Of a stretch of DNA of 64,000 nt, positions 28,994-38,163 are shown one piece after another. This DNA comes from Escherichia marmotae (GTDB lineage Bacteria > Pseudomonadota > Gammaproteobacteria > Enterobacterales > Enterobacteriaceae). Location: the NCBI RefSeq assembly GCF_002900365.1, contig NZ_CP025979.1:3348001-3412000 (forward strand), read 5' to 3'. Below the pieces are notes generated by a model that worked only from the letters and a program-made list of their open reading frames with translations, ran no database searches and was not told where the DNA came from. Position numbers and translations under genes: made by a program. The first letter of the stretch is position 1. Every line of letters starts with the position of its first letter.

Positions 28994-29803
28994 ATGCCTG
29001 AATTACCAGAAGTTGAAACCAGCCGCCGCGGCATTGAACCGCATCTCGTTGGCGCGACCATTCTTCATGCGGTGGTCCGCAACGGGCGTTTGCGCTGGCC
29101 AGTCTCGGAAGAAATCTACCGTCTAAGTGACCAGCCGGTGCTTAGTGTGCAGCGCCGCGCTAAATATCTGTTGCTGGAATTGCCGGAAGGCTGGATCATC
29201 ATTCATCTGGGTATGTCTGGCAGTCTGCGCATACTTACGGAAGAACGTCCTCCTGAAAAGCATGACCATGTTGATTTGGTGATGAGCAACGGCAAAGTGC
29301 TGCGATATACCGATCCTCGTCGCTTTGGTGCCTGGTTGTGGACCAAAGAGCTGGAAGGACACAATGTGTTGGCACATCTTGGACCGGAGCCGCTTAGCGA
29401 TGATTTCAACGGCGAATACCTGCATCAGAAATGCGCGAAGAAAAAGACAGCGATTAAACCCTGGCTGATGGATAACAAGCTGGTGGTGGGCGTGGGGAAT
29501 ATCTATGCCAGCGAGTCACTGTTTGCTGCGGGGATCCATCCGGATCGGCTGGCGTCATCGCTGTCGCTGGCGGAGTGCGAACTGCTGGCACGGGTGATTA
29601 AAGCAGTGTTACTGCGTTCTATTGAGCAGGGCGGCACGACGCTGAAAGATTTTCTGCAAAGCGACGGAAAACCAGGTTATTTCGCGCAGGAATTACAGGT
29701 TTACGGGCGTAAAGGCGAACCGTGTCGGGTTTGTGGTACGCCGATTGTGGCGACTAAACATGCGCAGCGGGCGACATTTTATTGCCGACAGTGCCAGAAG
29801 TAA
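28994..29803 (+). CDS. mutM: Formamidopyrimidine-DNA glycosylase
   Basis: 269 residues. Pro2 of MPELPEVETSRRG is the catalytic nucleophile and Lys57 of RRAKYLLLEL the conserved lysine. A helix-two-turn-helix and a C-terminal zinc finger (CRVCGT...CRQC) are present. It removes 8-oxoguanine and ring-opened purines. AGGAG stands upstream of the start; the gene ends at a convergent hairpin with coaD. Confidence 0.98.
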   Translation: MPELPEVETSRRGIEPHLVGATILHAVVRNGRLRWPVSEEIYRLSDQPVLSVQRRAKYLLLELPEGWIIIHLGMSGSLRILTEERPPEKHDHVDLVMSNGKVLRYTDPRRFGAWLWTKELEGHNVLAHLGPEPLSDDFNGEYLHQKCAKKKTAIKPWLMDNKLVVGVGNIYASESLFAAGIHPDRLASSLSLAECELLARVIKAVLLRSIEQGGTTLKDFLQSDGKPGYFAQELQVYGRKGEPCRVCGTPIVATKHAQRATFYCRQCQK

Positions 29804-29812
29804 TTCATGCGA

Positions 29813-29834
29813 GCCGGATGGCATTCCATCCGGC
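29813..29834. terminator. Convergent hairpin mutM/coaD (REP-like)
   Basis: GCCGGATGG / CCATCCGGC perfect nine-base stem with a four-base loop. The GCCGGATG core resembles REP elements; it lies exactly between convergent genes. Confidence 0.75.
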
Positions 29835-29841
29835 ATAAAAG

Positions 29842-30321
29842 CTACGCTAACTTCGCCATCAGCGCCTGATGGACATTCTTCGGCAGGAAATGGGTGACAT
29901 CACCCTGATGGCGCGCAACTTCTTTCACCAACGATGAAGAAATAAACGACCACTCTTTCGAAGGCATCAAGAAGACGCTTTCCAGCTCCGGCATTAAGTG
30001 GCGATTCATATGCGCCAGTTGCATTTCATATTCAAAATCTGCTACCGCACGCAGGCCACGAATCAGTACCGTGGCTTGTTGATTACGGGCGAAGTTCGCC
30101 ATCAAATCACTAAAACCGACCACTTCAACGTTATCCAGATGTGCGGTTGCCTGCTGAGCCAGCGCCACACGCTCTTCCAGGGTAAACATTGGTTTTTTAC
30201 TGGGGCTGGCGGCAATCGCCAGAATAACGTGATCGAACATCTGCGTAGCGCGCGTCACGATATCGATATGACCATTGGTAATGGGATCGAAAGTCCCCGG
30301 ATAAATCGCCCGTTTTTGCAT
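29842..30321 (-). CDS. coaD: Phosphopantetheine adenylyltransferase
   Basis: 159 residues from MQKRAIYPGTFDPITNGHID. The nucleotidyltransferase motif GTFDPITNGH and the KEWSFISSS motif are readable. It makes dephospho-CoA from 4'-phosphopantetheine and ATP. It lies seven bases downstream of waaA and is co-transcribed with it. The longer frame to 30489 overlaps waaA and is rejected. Confidence 0.98.
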   Translation of the reverse strand: MQKRAIYPGTFDPITNGHIDIVTRATQMFDHVILAIAASPSKKPMFTLEERVALAQQATAHLDNVEVVGFSDLMANFARNQQATVLIRGLRAVADFEYEMQLAHMNRHLMPELESVFLMPSKEWSFISSSLVKEVARHQGDVTHFLPKNVHQALMAKLA

Positions 30322-30328
30322 AACAACC

Positions 30329-31606
30329 TCAATGCGTTTTCGGTGGCAGGTAAGGTTCCAGCAGTTGAAGCAGACGCTGCAGCGCGCCCTGGTTTTGATA
30401 CAGCACTTCAACGGCATGACGGCCATAGAAACTACGGTAATCGGCGTCAGTGAGCAAAGAGGAAACCTCTTTTGCCAGTGACGCGGCATCGGTGACGGTA
30501 ATCAGCCCGCTTGCCTGCTCCAGCCGTGCGCAAATGTCTTTAAAGTTAAAAGTATGCGGCCCCATCAGTACCGGAATAGCGTGTGCGGCGGCTTCCAGCG
30601 GATTATGCCCACCGCGTTCGACCAATGAACCGCCAACAAAAGCGAGATCGGCAATGCCATACAGCAGCATCAGCTCGCCCATCGTATCGCCAATTACCAC
30701 TTGTGTACTGGCGGAAGGGATTTCTCCGGAAGAGCGTGTGATATAGCTTAGCCCAGCCTGGCGGACAAGGTTAATCGCATCCGGGAAGCGTTCCGGATGA
30801 CGTGGAACAAGAATAAGCAATAAATTAGGGAACTGCTGCAACAGCGCCTGATGTGCGGCAATCACCACACTCTCTTCGCCATCGTGAGTGCTGGTGGCAA
30901 TCCATACCGGACGATGAGGTGCCCACTGGCGGCGCAGTGTTACTGCTTTAGCGGCTAGCTGCGGAGTTACCGAGATATCGAATTTCAGGCTACCAGTAAC
31001 AGTCACCTGATTATTTTTTGCGCCCAGCGCCACAAAACGCGCGCCATCTTCTTCGTTTTGCGCGGCGATTAGTGTAATACGACGCAACAAGCGACGAACA
31101 AATTTGCCCAGTTTGGCGTACCCCGCCGCAGAGCGTGCAGAAAGTCGCGCGTTGGCGATAACCAGCGGGATCTTGCGCTTATGTAGTGCCGCAATCAGGT
31201 TAGGCCACAGCTCCGTTTCCATAATCAACACCAGTTTAGGATCGACTTTATTAAGAAAACGGTTGAGCGCATCGGGTAGATCGTAAGGCAGATAGACGTG
31301 CTGAACATCTTTACCGAAAGCAGATTGCACGCGTTCCGAGCCGGTCGGCGTCATAGTCGTGACGGTAATTGGCAAATCAGGATAGCGATGACGCAGCGCA
31401 CGCACCAACGGGATCGCCGCCAGGGTTTCACCGACGGAGACGGAGTGCAGCATGATGCCGCCTTGTTTCAGCGGATGGCGGTAAAAACCGTAACGTTCAC
31501 CCCAGCGTTTTCGATAGGCCGGAGCCTTACGTCCGCGCACCCAAAGCCGTATCCAGATCAACGGCTGAATAAGGTAGAGAAGGGCGGTGTAAAGCAATTC
31601 AAGCAT
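30329..31606 (-). CDS. waaA: Kdo transferase WaaA
   Basis: 425 residues. The N-terminal membrane anchor (LELLYTALLYLIQPLIWIRLW) is followed by the GT30 domain with HSVSVGETLAAIPLVRAL. It transfers two Kdo sugars to lipid IVA at the inner membrane and is essential. It is divergent from the waaQ operon and forms a pair with coaD. Confidence 0.98.
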   Translation of the reverse strand: MLELLYTALLYLIQPLIWIRLWVRGRKAPAYRKRWGERYGFYRHPLKQGGIMLHSVSVGETLAAIPLVRALRHRYPDLPITVTTMTPTGSERVQSAFGKDVQHVYLPYDLPDALNRFLNKVDPKLVLIMETELWPNLIAALHKRKIPLVIANARLSARSAAGYAKLGKFVRRLLRRITLIAAQNEEDGARFVALGAKNNQVTVTGSLKFDISVTPQLAAKAVTLRRQWAPHRPVWIATSTHDGEESVVIAAHQALLQQFPNLLLILVPRHPERFPDAINLVRQAGLSYITRSSGEIPSASTQVVIGDTMGELMLLYGIADLAFVGGSLVERGGHNPLEAAAHAIPVLMGPHTFNFKDICARLEQASGLITVTDAASLAKEVSSLLTDADYRSFYGRHAVEVLYQNQGALQRLLQLLEPYLPPKTH

Positions 31607-31892
31607 AATAAATAGCTGACTTATGGATGTGCTGGGGATTCTATGTATTTAGCTGGGGCTTTACCATTACTTTTCCCGTTTTTGACTTAAATAGCTTCTG
31701 TTTGGCCTGAACTGCCGCTACATCTCCAGTTTTTTTGTATTTTTATGCGATTTATTGAAACTCGACCCTATTTTCAACTCTACATCGGCTATACCGGTAT
31801 TATCTGCGCGCTTTTTCTTATCTATATGATTTTTATGATTAAAACATATTTTGTGTATAAAAATCATTCGGGTCGGATTGCTGCGAAAGAAA
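31607..31892. other. waaA-waaQ upstream region
   Basis: AT-rich, non-coding between divergent genes. It contains a 52-codon open frame (31745-31903, plus strand) with one hydrophobic stretch but no ribosome site. No other structure stands out until the waaQ promoter. Confidence 0.5.
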
Positions 31893-31901
31893 TGCTACAC
31901 T
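31893..31901 (+). promoter_or_regulatory. Candidate extended -10 of the waaQ operon
   Basis: TGCTACACT is an extended -10 motif (TGn plus TACACT) placed about 25 bases ahead of the JUMPStart sequence. The -35 (CGGATT at 17 bases) is poor. Position and spacing fit the known long waaQ leader. Confidence 0.55.
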
Positions 31902-31925
31902 AGCACGTCAAAGTAAGTACGTTAT

Positions 31926-31964
31926 CAGTATTCAGGTAGCTGTTGAGCCTGGGGCGGTAGCGTG
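31926..31964 (+). promoter_or_regulatory. JUMPStart with ops element
   Basis: The sequence from CAGTATTCAGGTAGC to GGGCGGTAGCGTG matches the JUMPStart motif. The ops core GGCGGTAGCGTG is at 31953-31964. In E. coli ops pauses RNA polymerase and recruits RfaH, which lets the long core operon be transcribed to its end. The leader has also been reported to yield an RfaH-interacting small RNA (RirA). Confidence 0.95.
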
Positions 31965-32012
31965 CTTTTTTTCTGCTTAACTTAACCAGACAATCATACA
32001 AAAGAGTCGCTA

Positions 32013-33083
32013 GTGGAAAAGCCATTTCGAAAAATCCTGGTCATAAAGATGCGATATCACGGAGATATGTTATTAACTACTCCTGTCATCAGTACGCTCA
32101 AGCAGAATTATCCTGATGCAAAAATCGATATGCTGCTTTATCAGGACACCATCCCTATTTTGTCTGAAAACCCGGAAATTAATGCGCTCTACGGTATAAG
32201 CAATAAAAGTGCAGGAACATTCGATAAAATTAAAAATGTGCTTTCATTGATAAAAACTCTGCGTGCGAATAATTACGACCTGGTCATTAATCTTACGGAT
32301 CAGTGGATGGTGGCACTGTTGGTACGTTGTTTACCCGCACAGGTGAAAATATCGCAACTTTATGGTCATCGGCAGCATAGCATCTGGAAAAAAAGCTTTA
32401 CACACTTAGCGCCAATACACGGCACACATATTGTTGAGCGTAATTTATCGGTCCTTGAGCCATTAGGTATTACCGATTTCTACACTGATACAACAATGAG
32501 TTACGCCGAAGATTGCTGGAAGAAGATGCGCCAGGAATTAGATGCTCTGGGCGTGAAAGAGCATTATGTTGTTATCCAGCCGACTGCTCGTCAGATATTT
32601 AAGTGCTGGGATAACGATAAATTTTCTAAGGTTATCGATGCGTTGCAACAGCGAGGGTATCAGGTTGTGCTGACCTGCGGGCCTTCGGCAGATGATCTCG
32701 CCTGTATCGATGAAATAGTGCAAGGCTGCCAAACAAAACCTGTCGCTGGCCTTGCGGGTAAAACACGGTTTACTGAACTGGGTGCTTTAATTGATCATGC
32801 CGTACTCTTTATTGGTGTGGATTCTGCACCAGGACATATTGCAGCGGCAGTGAAAACGCCAATAATTAGTTTATTTGGTGCAACTGATCACATATTCTGG
32901 CGTCCCTGGACTGAGAATATTATTCAATTCTGGGCGGGGAATTATCAGCAAATGCCGAGCCGACATGAACTTGACCGCAATAAAAAATATCTTTCTGTTA
33001 TCCCCGCGGAAGATGTTATCGCCGCTACGGAAAAGCTGCTGCCAGAAGATGCCCCTTCAGTTGACAGGAATGTACAATTATGA
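32013..33083 (+). CDS. waaQ: LPS core heptosyltransferase III (WaaQ)
   Basis: 356 residues from GTG at 32013 (AAGAG upstream). It is a GT9 heptosyltransferase that adds the branching HepIII to HepII of the inner core, after WaaP phosphorylation. Family segments KILVIKMRYHGDMLLTTPVI, LFIGVDSAPGHIAAA and SLFGATDH are visible. First gene of the RfaH-dependent operon; its last four bases overlap the waaG start. Confidence 0.97.
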   Translation: MEKPFRKILVIKMRYHGDMLLTTPVISTLKQNYPDAKIDMLLYQDTIPILSENPEINALYGISNKSAGTFDKIKNVLSLIKTLRANNYDLVINLTDQWMVALLVRCLPAQVKISQLYGHRQHSIWKKSFTHLAPIHGTHIVERNLSVLEPLGITDFYTDTTMSYAEDCWKKMRQELDALGVKEHYVVIQPTARQIFKCWDNDKFSKVIDALQQRGYQVVLTCGPSADDLACIDEIVQGCQTKPVAGLAGKTRFTELGALIDHAVLFIGVDSAPGHIAAAVKTPIISLFGATDHIFWRPWTENIIQFWAGNYQQMPSRHELDRNKKYLSVIPAEDVIAATEKLLPEDAPSVDRNVQL

Positions 33084-34204
33084 TCGTGGCGTTTTGTTTA
33101 TATAAATATTTTCCTTTTGGTGGGCTTCAACGTGATTTTATGCGTATTGCATCAACCGTTGCCGCACGAGGCCACCATGTTCGGGTCTATACGCAGTCGT
33201 GGGAAGGCGAGTGCCCAAAAACATTTGAGCTTATTCATGTGCCAGTTAAGTCCCATACCAACCATGGACGCAATGCAGAATATTATGCCTGGGTACAAAA
33301 TCATCTCAAAGCGCATCCCGCTGATCGCGTTGTTGGGTTTAATAAGATGCCTGGGTTGGATGTTTATTTTGCCGCTGATGTTTGTTACGCCGAGAAAGTT
33401 GCGCAAGAAAAAGGTTTTTTATATCGTCTAACATCACGTTATCGTCATTATGCCGCATTTGAGCGAGCGACTTTCGAGCATGGTAAATCGACGAAACTCA
33501 TGATGCTGACTGATAAGCAAATCACCGATTTCCAGAAGCATTATCAAACTGAACCTGAACGTTTTAAAATTCTTCCCCCCGGCATCTATCCGGACAGAAA
33601 ATACAGCGAGCAAATCCCAAATAGCCGTGAAATTTATCGCCAGAAAAATGGCATAAAAGAGCAACAAAACTTATTGCTACAAGTTGGATCAGATTTTGTT
33701 CGTAAAGGTGTGGATCGCTCAATTGAAGCTTTGGCAGCGTTACCGGAATCATTACGCCACAATACGCTTTTGTTTGTTGTTGGCCAGGATAAACCGCGAA
33801 AATTCGAAGTGCTGGCAGAAAAACTCGGCGTGCGGAGCAACGTGCATTTCTTTTCCGGTCGCAATGATGTGTCAGAATTAATGGCTGCAGCCGATTTATT
33901 ATTGCATCCCGCTTATCAGGAAGCTGCTGGTATCGTTCTCCTTGAAGCGATCACTGCTGGATTACCTGTTTTGACAACAGCGGTATGCGGCTACGCGCAT
34001 TATATTGCCGATGCCAATTGTGGAACGGTTATCGCTGAACCTTTCTCCCAGGAACAATTAAATGAAGTTTTACGTAAAGCATTAACACAATCTTCATTGC
34101 GAATGGCCTGGGCGGAGAATGCTCGCCATTATGCCGATACTCAGGATTTGTATAGCTTGCCAGAGAAAGCCGCGGATATCATTACAGGTGGTTTAGATGG
34201 TTGA
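33080..34204 (+). CDS. waaG: LPS core glucosyltransferase I (WaaG)
   Basis: 374 residues, GT4 family, two Rossmann domains. It adds the first outer-core glucose to HepII from UDP-glucose. VGSDFVRKGVDRSIEAL and HPAYQEAAGIVLLEAITAGLPVL (acidic E-x7-E motif, split here) are characteristic. The start overlaps waaQ (ATGA) and the end overlaps waaP by eight bases, so the three are translationally coupled. Confidence 0.97.
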   Translation: MIVAFCLYKYFPFGGLQRDFMRIASTVAARGHHVRVYTQSWEGECPKTFELIHVPVKSHTNHGRNAEYYAWVQNHLKAHPADRVVGFNKMPGLDVYFAADVCYAEKVAQEKGFLYRLTSRYRHYAAFERATFEHGKSTKLMMLTDKQITDFQKHYQTEPERFKILPPGIYPDRKYSEQIPNSREIYRQKNGIKEQQNLLLQVGSDFVRKGVDRSIEALAALPESLRHNTLLFVVGQDKPRKFEVLAEKLGVRSNVHFFSGRNDVSELMAAADLLLHPAYQEAAGIVLLEAITAGLPVLTTAVCGYAHYIADANCGTVIAEPFSQEQLNEVLRKALTQSSLRMAWAENARHYADTQDLYSLPEKAADIITGGLDG

Positions 34205-34994
34205 ATTAAAAGAGCCGCTTGCCACACTTTGGCGTGGTAAAGATGCTTTTGCCGAAGTTAAGGAACTGAATGGCGAGGTCTTCCGCGAACTGGAGACACG
34301 TCGCACATTACGCTTTGAACTGTCCGGGAAAAGCTATTTTCTTAAATGGCACAAGGGGACAACATTAAAAGAGATTATAAAAAATCTGCTCTCATTGCGG
34401 ATGCCCGTTTTGGGCGCAGACAGAGAGTGGCATGCTATTCATCGCCTGAGTGATGTCGGTGTTGATACGATGAATGGCATTGGGTTTGGTGAAAAAGGTT
34501 TAAATCCATTAACCCGTACATCATTTATTATTACCGAAGATCTCACTCCCACGATTAGCCTTGAAGATTATTGTGCAGATTGGGCAGTCAACCCACCTGA
34601 TGTGCGTATTAAACGTATGTTGATCACGCGAGTGGCAACCATGGTGCGTAAAATGCACGCAGCAGGGATAAATCACCGTGACTGTTACATTTGCCACTTT
34701 TTGCTTCATTTGCCATTTACTGGCCGGGAAGATGAATTAAAAATTTCGGTTATCGATCTACATCGGGCGCAGATACGCTCAAAAGTACCGCGCCGTTGGC
34801 GCGATAAAGACTTGATTGGCTTATATTTCTCATCAATGAATATTGGTCTGACGCAGAGAGATATATGGCGATTTATGAAGGTTTATTTTGGAATGCCTTT
34901 ACACGAAGTTCTATTGCGGGAAGTTAACTTAATTAAAGAAGCAGGAATTAAGGCGCAAAAAATAAAAGAAAGAACAATAAGGAAAAAGCTTTAA
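34197..34994 (+). CDS. waaP: LPS heptose I kinase (WaaP)
   Basis: 265 residues of the Kdo/WaaP kinase fold. INHRDCYICHFLL contains the catalytic Asp162, and VIDLHRAQ carries the metal-binding Asp. It phosphorylates HepI, which is needed for WaaQ and WaaY action and for outer-membrane stability. Normal length. Confidence 0.97.
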   Translation: MVELKEPLATLWRGKDAFAEVKELNGEVFRELETRRTLRFELSGKSYFLKWHKGTTLKEIIKNLLSLRMPVLGADREWHAIHRLSDVGVDTMNGIGFGEKGLNPLTRTSFIITEDLTPTISLEDYCADWAVNPPDVRIKRMLITRVATMVRKMHAAGINHRDCYICHFLLHLPFTGREDELKISVIDLHRAQIRSKVPRRWRDKDLIGLYFSSMNIGLTQRDIWRFMKVYFGMPLHEVLLREVNLIKEAGIKAQKIKERTIRKKL

Positions 34995-35025
34995 ATGTTC
35001 ATTTTTTATAATAAGGGCTTAAAAA

Positions 35026-36006
35026 TTGTTAAATATTAGGAACTTCGTCGCTAAGAAACAAAATTTATTTCAACACGAAATACCGAATGTTAAACATTTG
35101 CATATAGCATTATGCTTTGACCGTGGATTCATAATGCCAGCGGGTGTTGCATTATATTCAATCATTTCAAATAATAGTGATATTAATCTTCACTTTCACC
35201 TTCTTGTTTCAGGAATAAGTGAAAATGAATGCTCCGTATTTTCCGAACTAGAGGGACCGAATACGTCAATATCAGTATATCATGTGACAGATGAATTTGA
35301 TATTAATCCGGACACCTTAATCCTGGGCATCCCGTTATCAACGTGTTTGCGTTTTTTAATCCCAGAGGTTATTGATGATAAAATAACAAATATACTTTAT
35401 CTTGATTGTGATATCATATGTAATAGCTCTTTATATGAGCTCGTTGATTACGATTTAAATGATTATATAGCATGCGTCATCCCTGACTCACCAGATATGC
35501 AAGACCGTGTGAAACAGTTAGACTATGGCATTGAATTTATCAATTATTTTAATGCCGGAGTTATGCTTATTAATACCAGCGCATGGAAAAACGAGAACAT
35601 AACACAAAAAGCGTTGGAGATGATCAACAATGGGAAAGTATATAGGTATGCAGACCAGGATGTGCTAAATATTTTACTTAATGGGCGATTATATTATCTC
35701 GATAAAAAATATAATAAAAAGACAACATTATCAGTAAGATGTGATGAAGAACAAAAAAATTTACCCAACACAATTATAATGCATTATGTTACTCAGAATA
35801 AACCATGGTATAAAATATTTAGGGCACAAAACTTTGAACGTTATTTTTATAATTCACCGTGGAGACATCATAAAAGGATGTTATCACCATCATCAAGTGA
35901 TATTAGGTTAAAAGCTAAAGTTTATTGGTCCGAAGGGAAATATGGCAAAGCCATTTCTTATTATTATCATTATCTGTTCGCTAAATTATTCAACGTGAAA
36001 ATTTAG
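35026..36006 (+). CDS. Family-8 glycosyltransferase of unknown specificity, in the waaS position
   Basis: 326 residues from a TTG at 35026 with AAGGG eight bases upstream; no ATG is available near the conserved start. It is a GT8-type retaining transferase: HLHIALCFDRGFIMPAGVAL, the metal-binding LDCD (Asp127-Asp129), YFNAGVMLINTSAW, ADQDVLN and IMHYVTQNKPW. It is clearly related to WaaO/WaaR but distant from both. It sits between waaP and waaB where K-12 has waaS. WaaB, WaaO, WaaR and WaaK already account for an R2 outer core, so this may add a variable sugar, perhaps on the inner core; that is inference. It is AT-rich even for this locus. Confidence 0.8.
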   Translation: MLNIRNFVAKKQNLFQHEIPNVKHLHIALCFDRGFIMPAGVALYSIISNNSDINLHFHLLVSGISENECSVFSELEGPNTSISVYHVTDEFDINPDTLILGIPLSTCLRFLIPEVIDDKITNILYLDCDIICNSSLYELVDYDLNDYIACVIPDSPDMQDRVKQLDYGIEFINYFNAGVMLINTSAWKNENITQKALEMINNGKVYRYADQDVLNILLNGRLYYLDKKYNKKTTLSVRCDEEQKNLPNTIIMHYVTQNKPWYKIFRAQNFERYFYNSPWRHHKRMLSPSSSDIRLKAKVYWSEGKYGKAISYYYHYLFAKLFNVKI

Positions 36007-36025
36007 ATGGAAAACTAATATAATT

Positions 36026-37105
36026 ATGAAAATAGCATTTATCGGCGAAGCGGTTTCTGGATTTGGTGGCATGGAAACGGTTATCCGCGATGTCATTAAT
36101 ACCTTCAGGCAACAACACATCCAAAGTGAAATGTTTTTCTTTTGTCGCAATGACAAAATGGATAAGGGATGGTTGGAAGGTATTGAATACTCGTGTTCAT
36201 TTTCCAATATTCGGTTAGGTTTTTTGCGTCGAACGAAACATATTCATGCTTTAAGCAAATGGCTTCAGGATTATCAGCCAGATGTTGTTATTTGTATTGA
36301 CGTTATCTCGTGTTTGTATGTGGCCAAAGCACGTAAAAAATCAGGAATTGATGTGCCAGTATTTTCATGGCCACATTTTTCTTTAGATCACAAAAAACAT
36401 GCTGAATATATCACCTGTGCCGACTATCATTTAGCAATCAGCTCTGGCATTAAACAGCAAATGATTAATCGGGGTGTACCAGAATCGACGATAAATGTTA
36501 TTTTTAATCCAGCCGAAGCTAAAGACACAGTCATTCCTGCGCCTGAGGAAGGCGAAACGGCAACGTTCATTTATGTTGGGCGTATGAAATTCGAGAGCCA
36601 GAAGCGGGTTAAAGACCTCCTTGATGGCTTATCACAAGCTCAAGGTAACTGGAAACTCCATGTATTGGGTGATGGCTCCGATTTTGAAAAATGCCAGGCT
36701 TATAGTAGAGAATTAAATATTGATGATCGAATTGTCTGGTATGGTTGGCAACAACATCCTTGGGAATTAGTCCAGCAAGATATTAAAAAAGTGAGTGCGT
36801 TATTACTCACGTCATCTTTTGAAGGTTTCCCAATGACTTTACTTGAAGCTTTATCATGGGGAATTCCTTGTATCAGTGCCGATTGTGTCTCCGGACCTGC
36901 TGACATTATTCAATCTGATGTTAATGGTCATCTGTATCAACCGGGAGATATTACTGGTTTTGTAACTCTTCTGAATAAATATATAGCAGGTGAAATTCAT
37001 ATCGAACATGGAAAAATTCCTTCATCGATAGATAAGTTTTATAAACCGAAGTATTACGACAGATTACATAAGATAATTATTTCTGCTATTTCCCGGAGGA
37101 AATAA
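36026..37105 (+). CDS. waaB: LPS alpha-1,6-galactosyltransferase (WaaB)
   Basis: 359 residues, the same length as E. coli WaaB, GT4 family. GFGGMETVIRDVI at the start, FIYVGRMKFESQKRVKDLL and TSSFEGFPMTLLEALSWGIPC (two segments) are typical. It attaches the side-chain galactose to GlcI. The stop overlaps the waaO start (TAATG). Confidence 0.95.
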   Translation: MKIAFIGEAVSGFGGMETVIRDVINTFRQQHIQSEMFFFCRNDKMDKGWLEGIEYSCSFSNIRLGFLRRTKHIHALSKWLQDYQPDVVICIDVISCLYVAKARKKSGIDVPVFSWPHFSLDHKKHAEYITCADYHLAISSGIKQQMINRGVPESTINVIFNPAEAKDTVIPAPEEGETATFIYVGRMKFESQKRVKDLLDGLSQAQGNWKLHVLGDGSDFEKCQAYSRELNIDDRIVWYGWQQHPWELVQQDIKKVSALLLTSSFEGFPMTLLEALSWGIPCISADCVSGPADIIQSDVNGHLYQPGDITGFVTLLNKYIAGEIHIEHGKIPSSIDKFYKPKYYDRLHKIIISAISRRK

Positions 37106-38124
37106 TGCAGCAGGTGTTTTTCCAGGAAACTGAGTTTCTTAATTCAGTTATTGATTATAATCATAAAGTAGAAACAGAAAATCTTTGTCTGGACATCGCT
37201 TATGGAACTGACAAAAATTTTCTTTTTGGTTGCGGAATATCGATTGCTTCTATATTAAAATATAATGAAGGAAGTCGATTGTGTTTCCATATTTTTACTG
37301 ATTATTTTGGTGATGATGATCGTAAGTATTTTGATGCTCTGGCGTTACAGTATAAAACCAGAATTAAAATATATCTAATTAATGGTGATCGACTTCGATC
37401 ATTGCCAAGTACCAAGAACTGGACTTATGCAATATATTTTCGATTTATTATTGCGGATTACTTTATTAATAAGGTGCCTAAAGTCCTTTATCTGGATGCA
37501 GATATCATTTGCCAGGGGGCTATTGAGCCACTAACCAATTTCTCGTTTCCAGACTATAAAGTCGCAATGGTTGTTACGGAAGGCCAGGCTGACTGGTGGG
37601 AAAAACGCGCACATTCGTTAGGTGTTGCGGGGATTGCTAAAGGTTACTTTAACTCCGGTTTTTTATTTATCAATACAGAACAATGGGCAGTCGAGCAGGT
37701 TTCTGCGCGAGCCATTGCAATGTTAAATGAACCAGAAATAATCAAAAAAATAACACATCCTGATCAGGATGTATTAAATATGCTGCTGGCAGACAAACTT
37801 ATTTTTGCTGATATTAAATATAACACCCAGTTTAGCTTAAATTATCAACTCAAAGAAAGTTTTAAAAACCCAGTAAACGAAAATACTATTTTTATCCATT
37901 ATATCGGTCCAACCAAGCCCTGGCATGACTGGGCCTGGGATTATCCTGTATCACAAGCCTTTATGGAGGCAAAAAATGCTTCGCCATGGAAGAATACGGC
38001 GTTGCTGAAACCTAACAATAGCAATCAATTAAGGTATAGCGCAAAACATATGCTTAAAAAGCATAGATATCTAAAAGGATTTAGCAATTATCTTTTGTAT
38101 TTTATTAAAAAGATAATGCATTAA
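37105..38124 (+). CDS. waaO: LPS alpha-1,3-glucosyltransferase (WaaO)
   Basis: 339 residues, GT8 family. IAYGTDKNFLFGCGISIASI, NWTYAIYFRFIIADYF, the metal site LDAD (131-133), YFNSGFLFIN, HPDQDVLN and IHYIGPTKPW are all present, plus the C-terminal LPS glycosyltransferase tail. It extends the outer core with GlcII. Assigned WaaO rather than the galactose-specific WaaI by context (waaB, waaR and waaK together); sequence alone is less decisive. Confidence 0.85.
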   Translation: MQQVFFQETEFLNSVIDYNHKVETENLCLDIAYGTDKNFLFGCGISIASILKYNEGSRLCFHIFTDYFGDDDRKYFDALALQYKTRIKIYLINGDRLRSLPSTKNWTYAIYFRFIIADYFINKVPKVLYLDADIICQGAIEPLTNFSFPDYKVAMVVTEGQADWWEKRAHSLGVAGIAKGYFNSGFLFINTEQWAVEQVSARAIAMLNEPEIIKKITHPDQDVLNMLLADKLIFADIKYNTQFSLNYQLKESFKNPVNENTIFIHYIGPTKPWHDWAWDYPVSQAFMEAKNASPWKNTALLKPNNSNQLRYSAKHMLKKHRYLKGFSNYLLYFIKKIMH

Positions 38125-38163
38125 AACTGGGAAACTATAAAATAATGATATAAGGGTAGCATT

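Noticed and set aside
30322..30489. Extended CoaD start inside waaA
   Set aside because: It would overlap the waaA coding end in another frame; CoaD proteins start at MQKRAIYPG.
35026..36006. Calling the extra glycosyltransferase waaS
   Set aside because: Only its position matches waaS; the sequence is a GT8 enzyme and I cannot confirm that K-12 WaaS belongs to that family.
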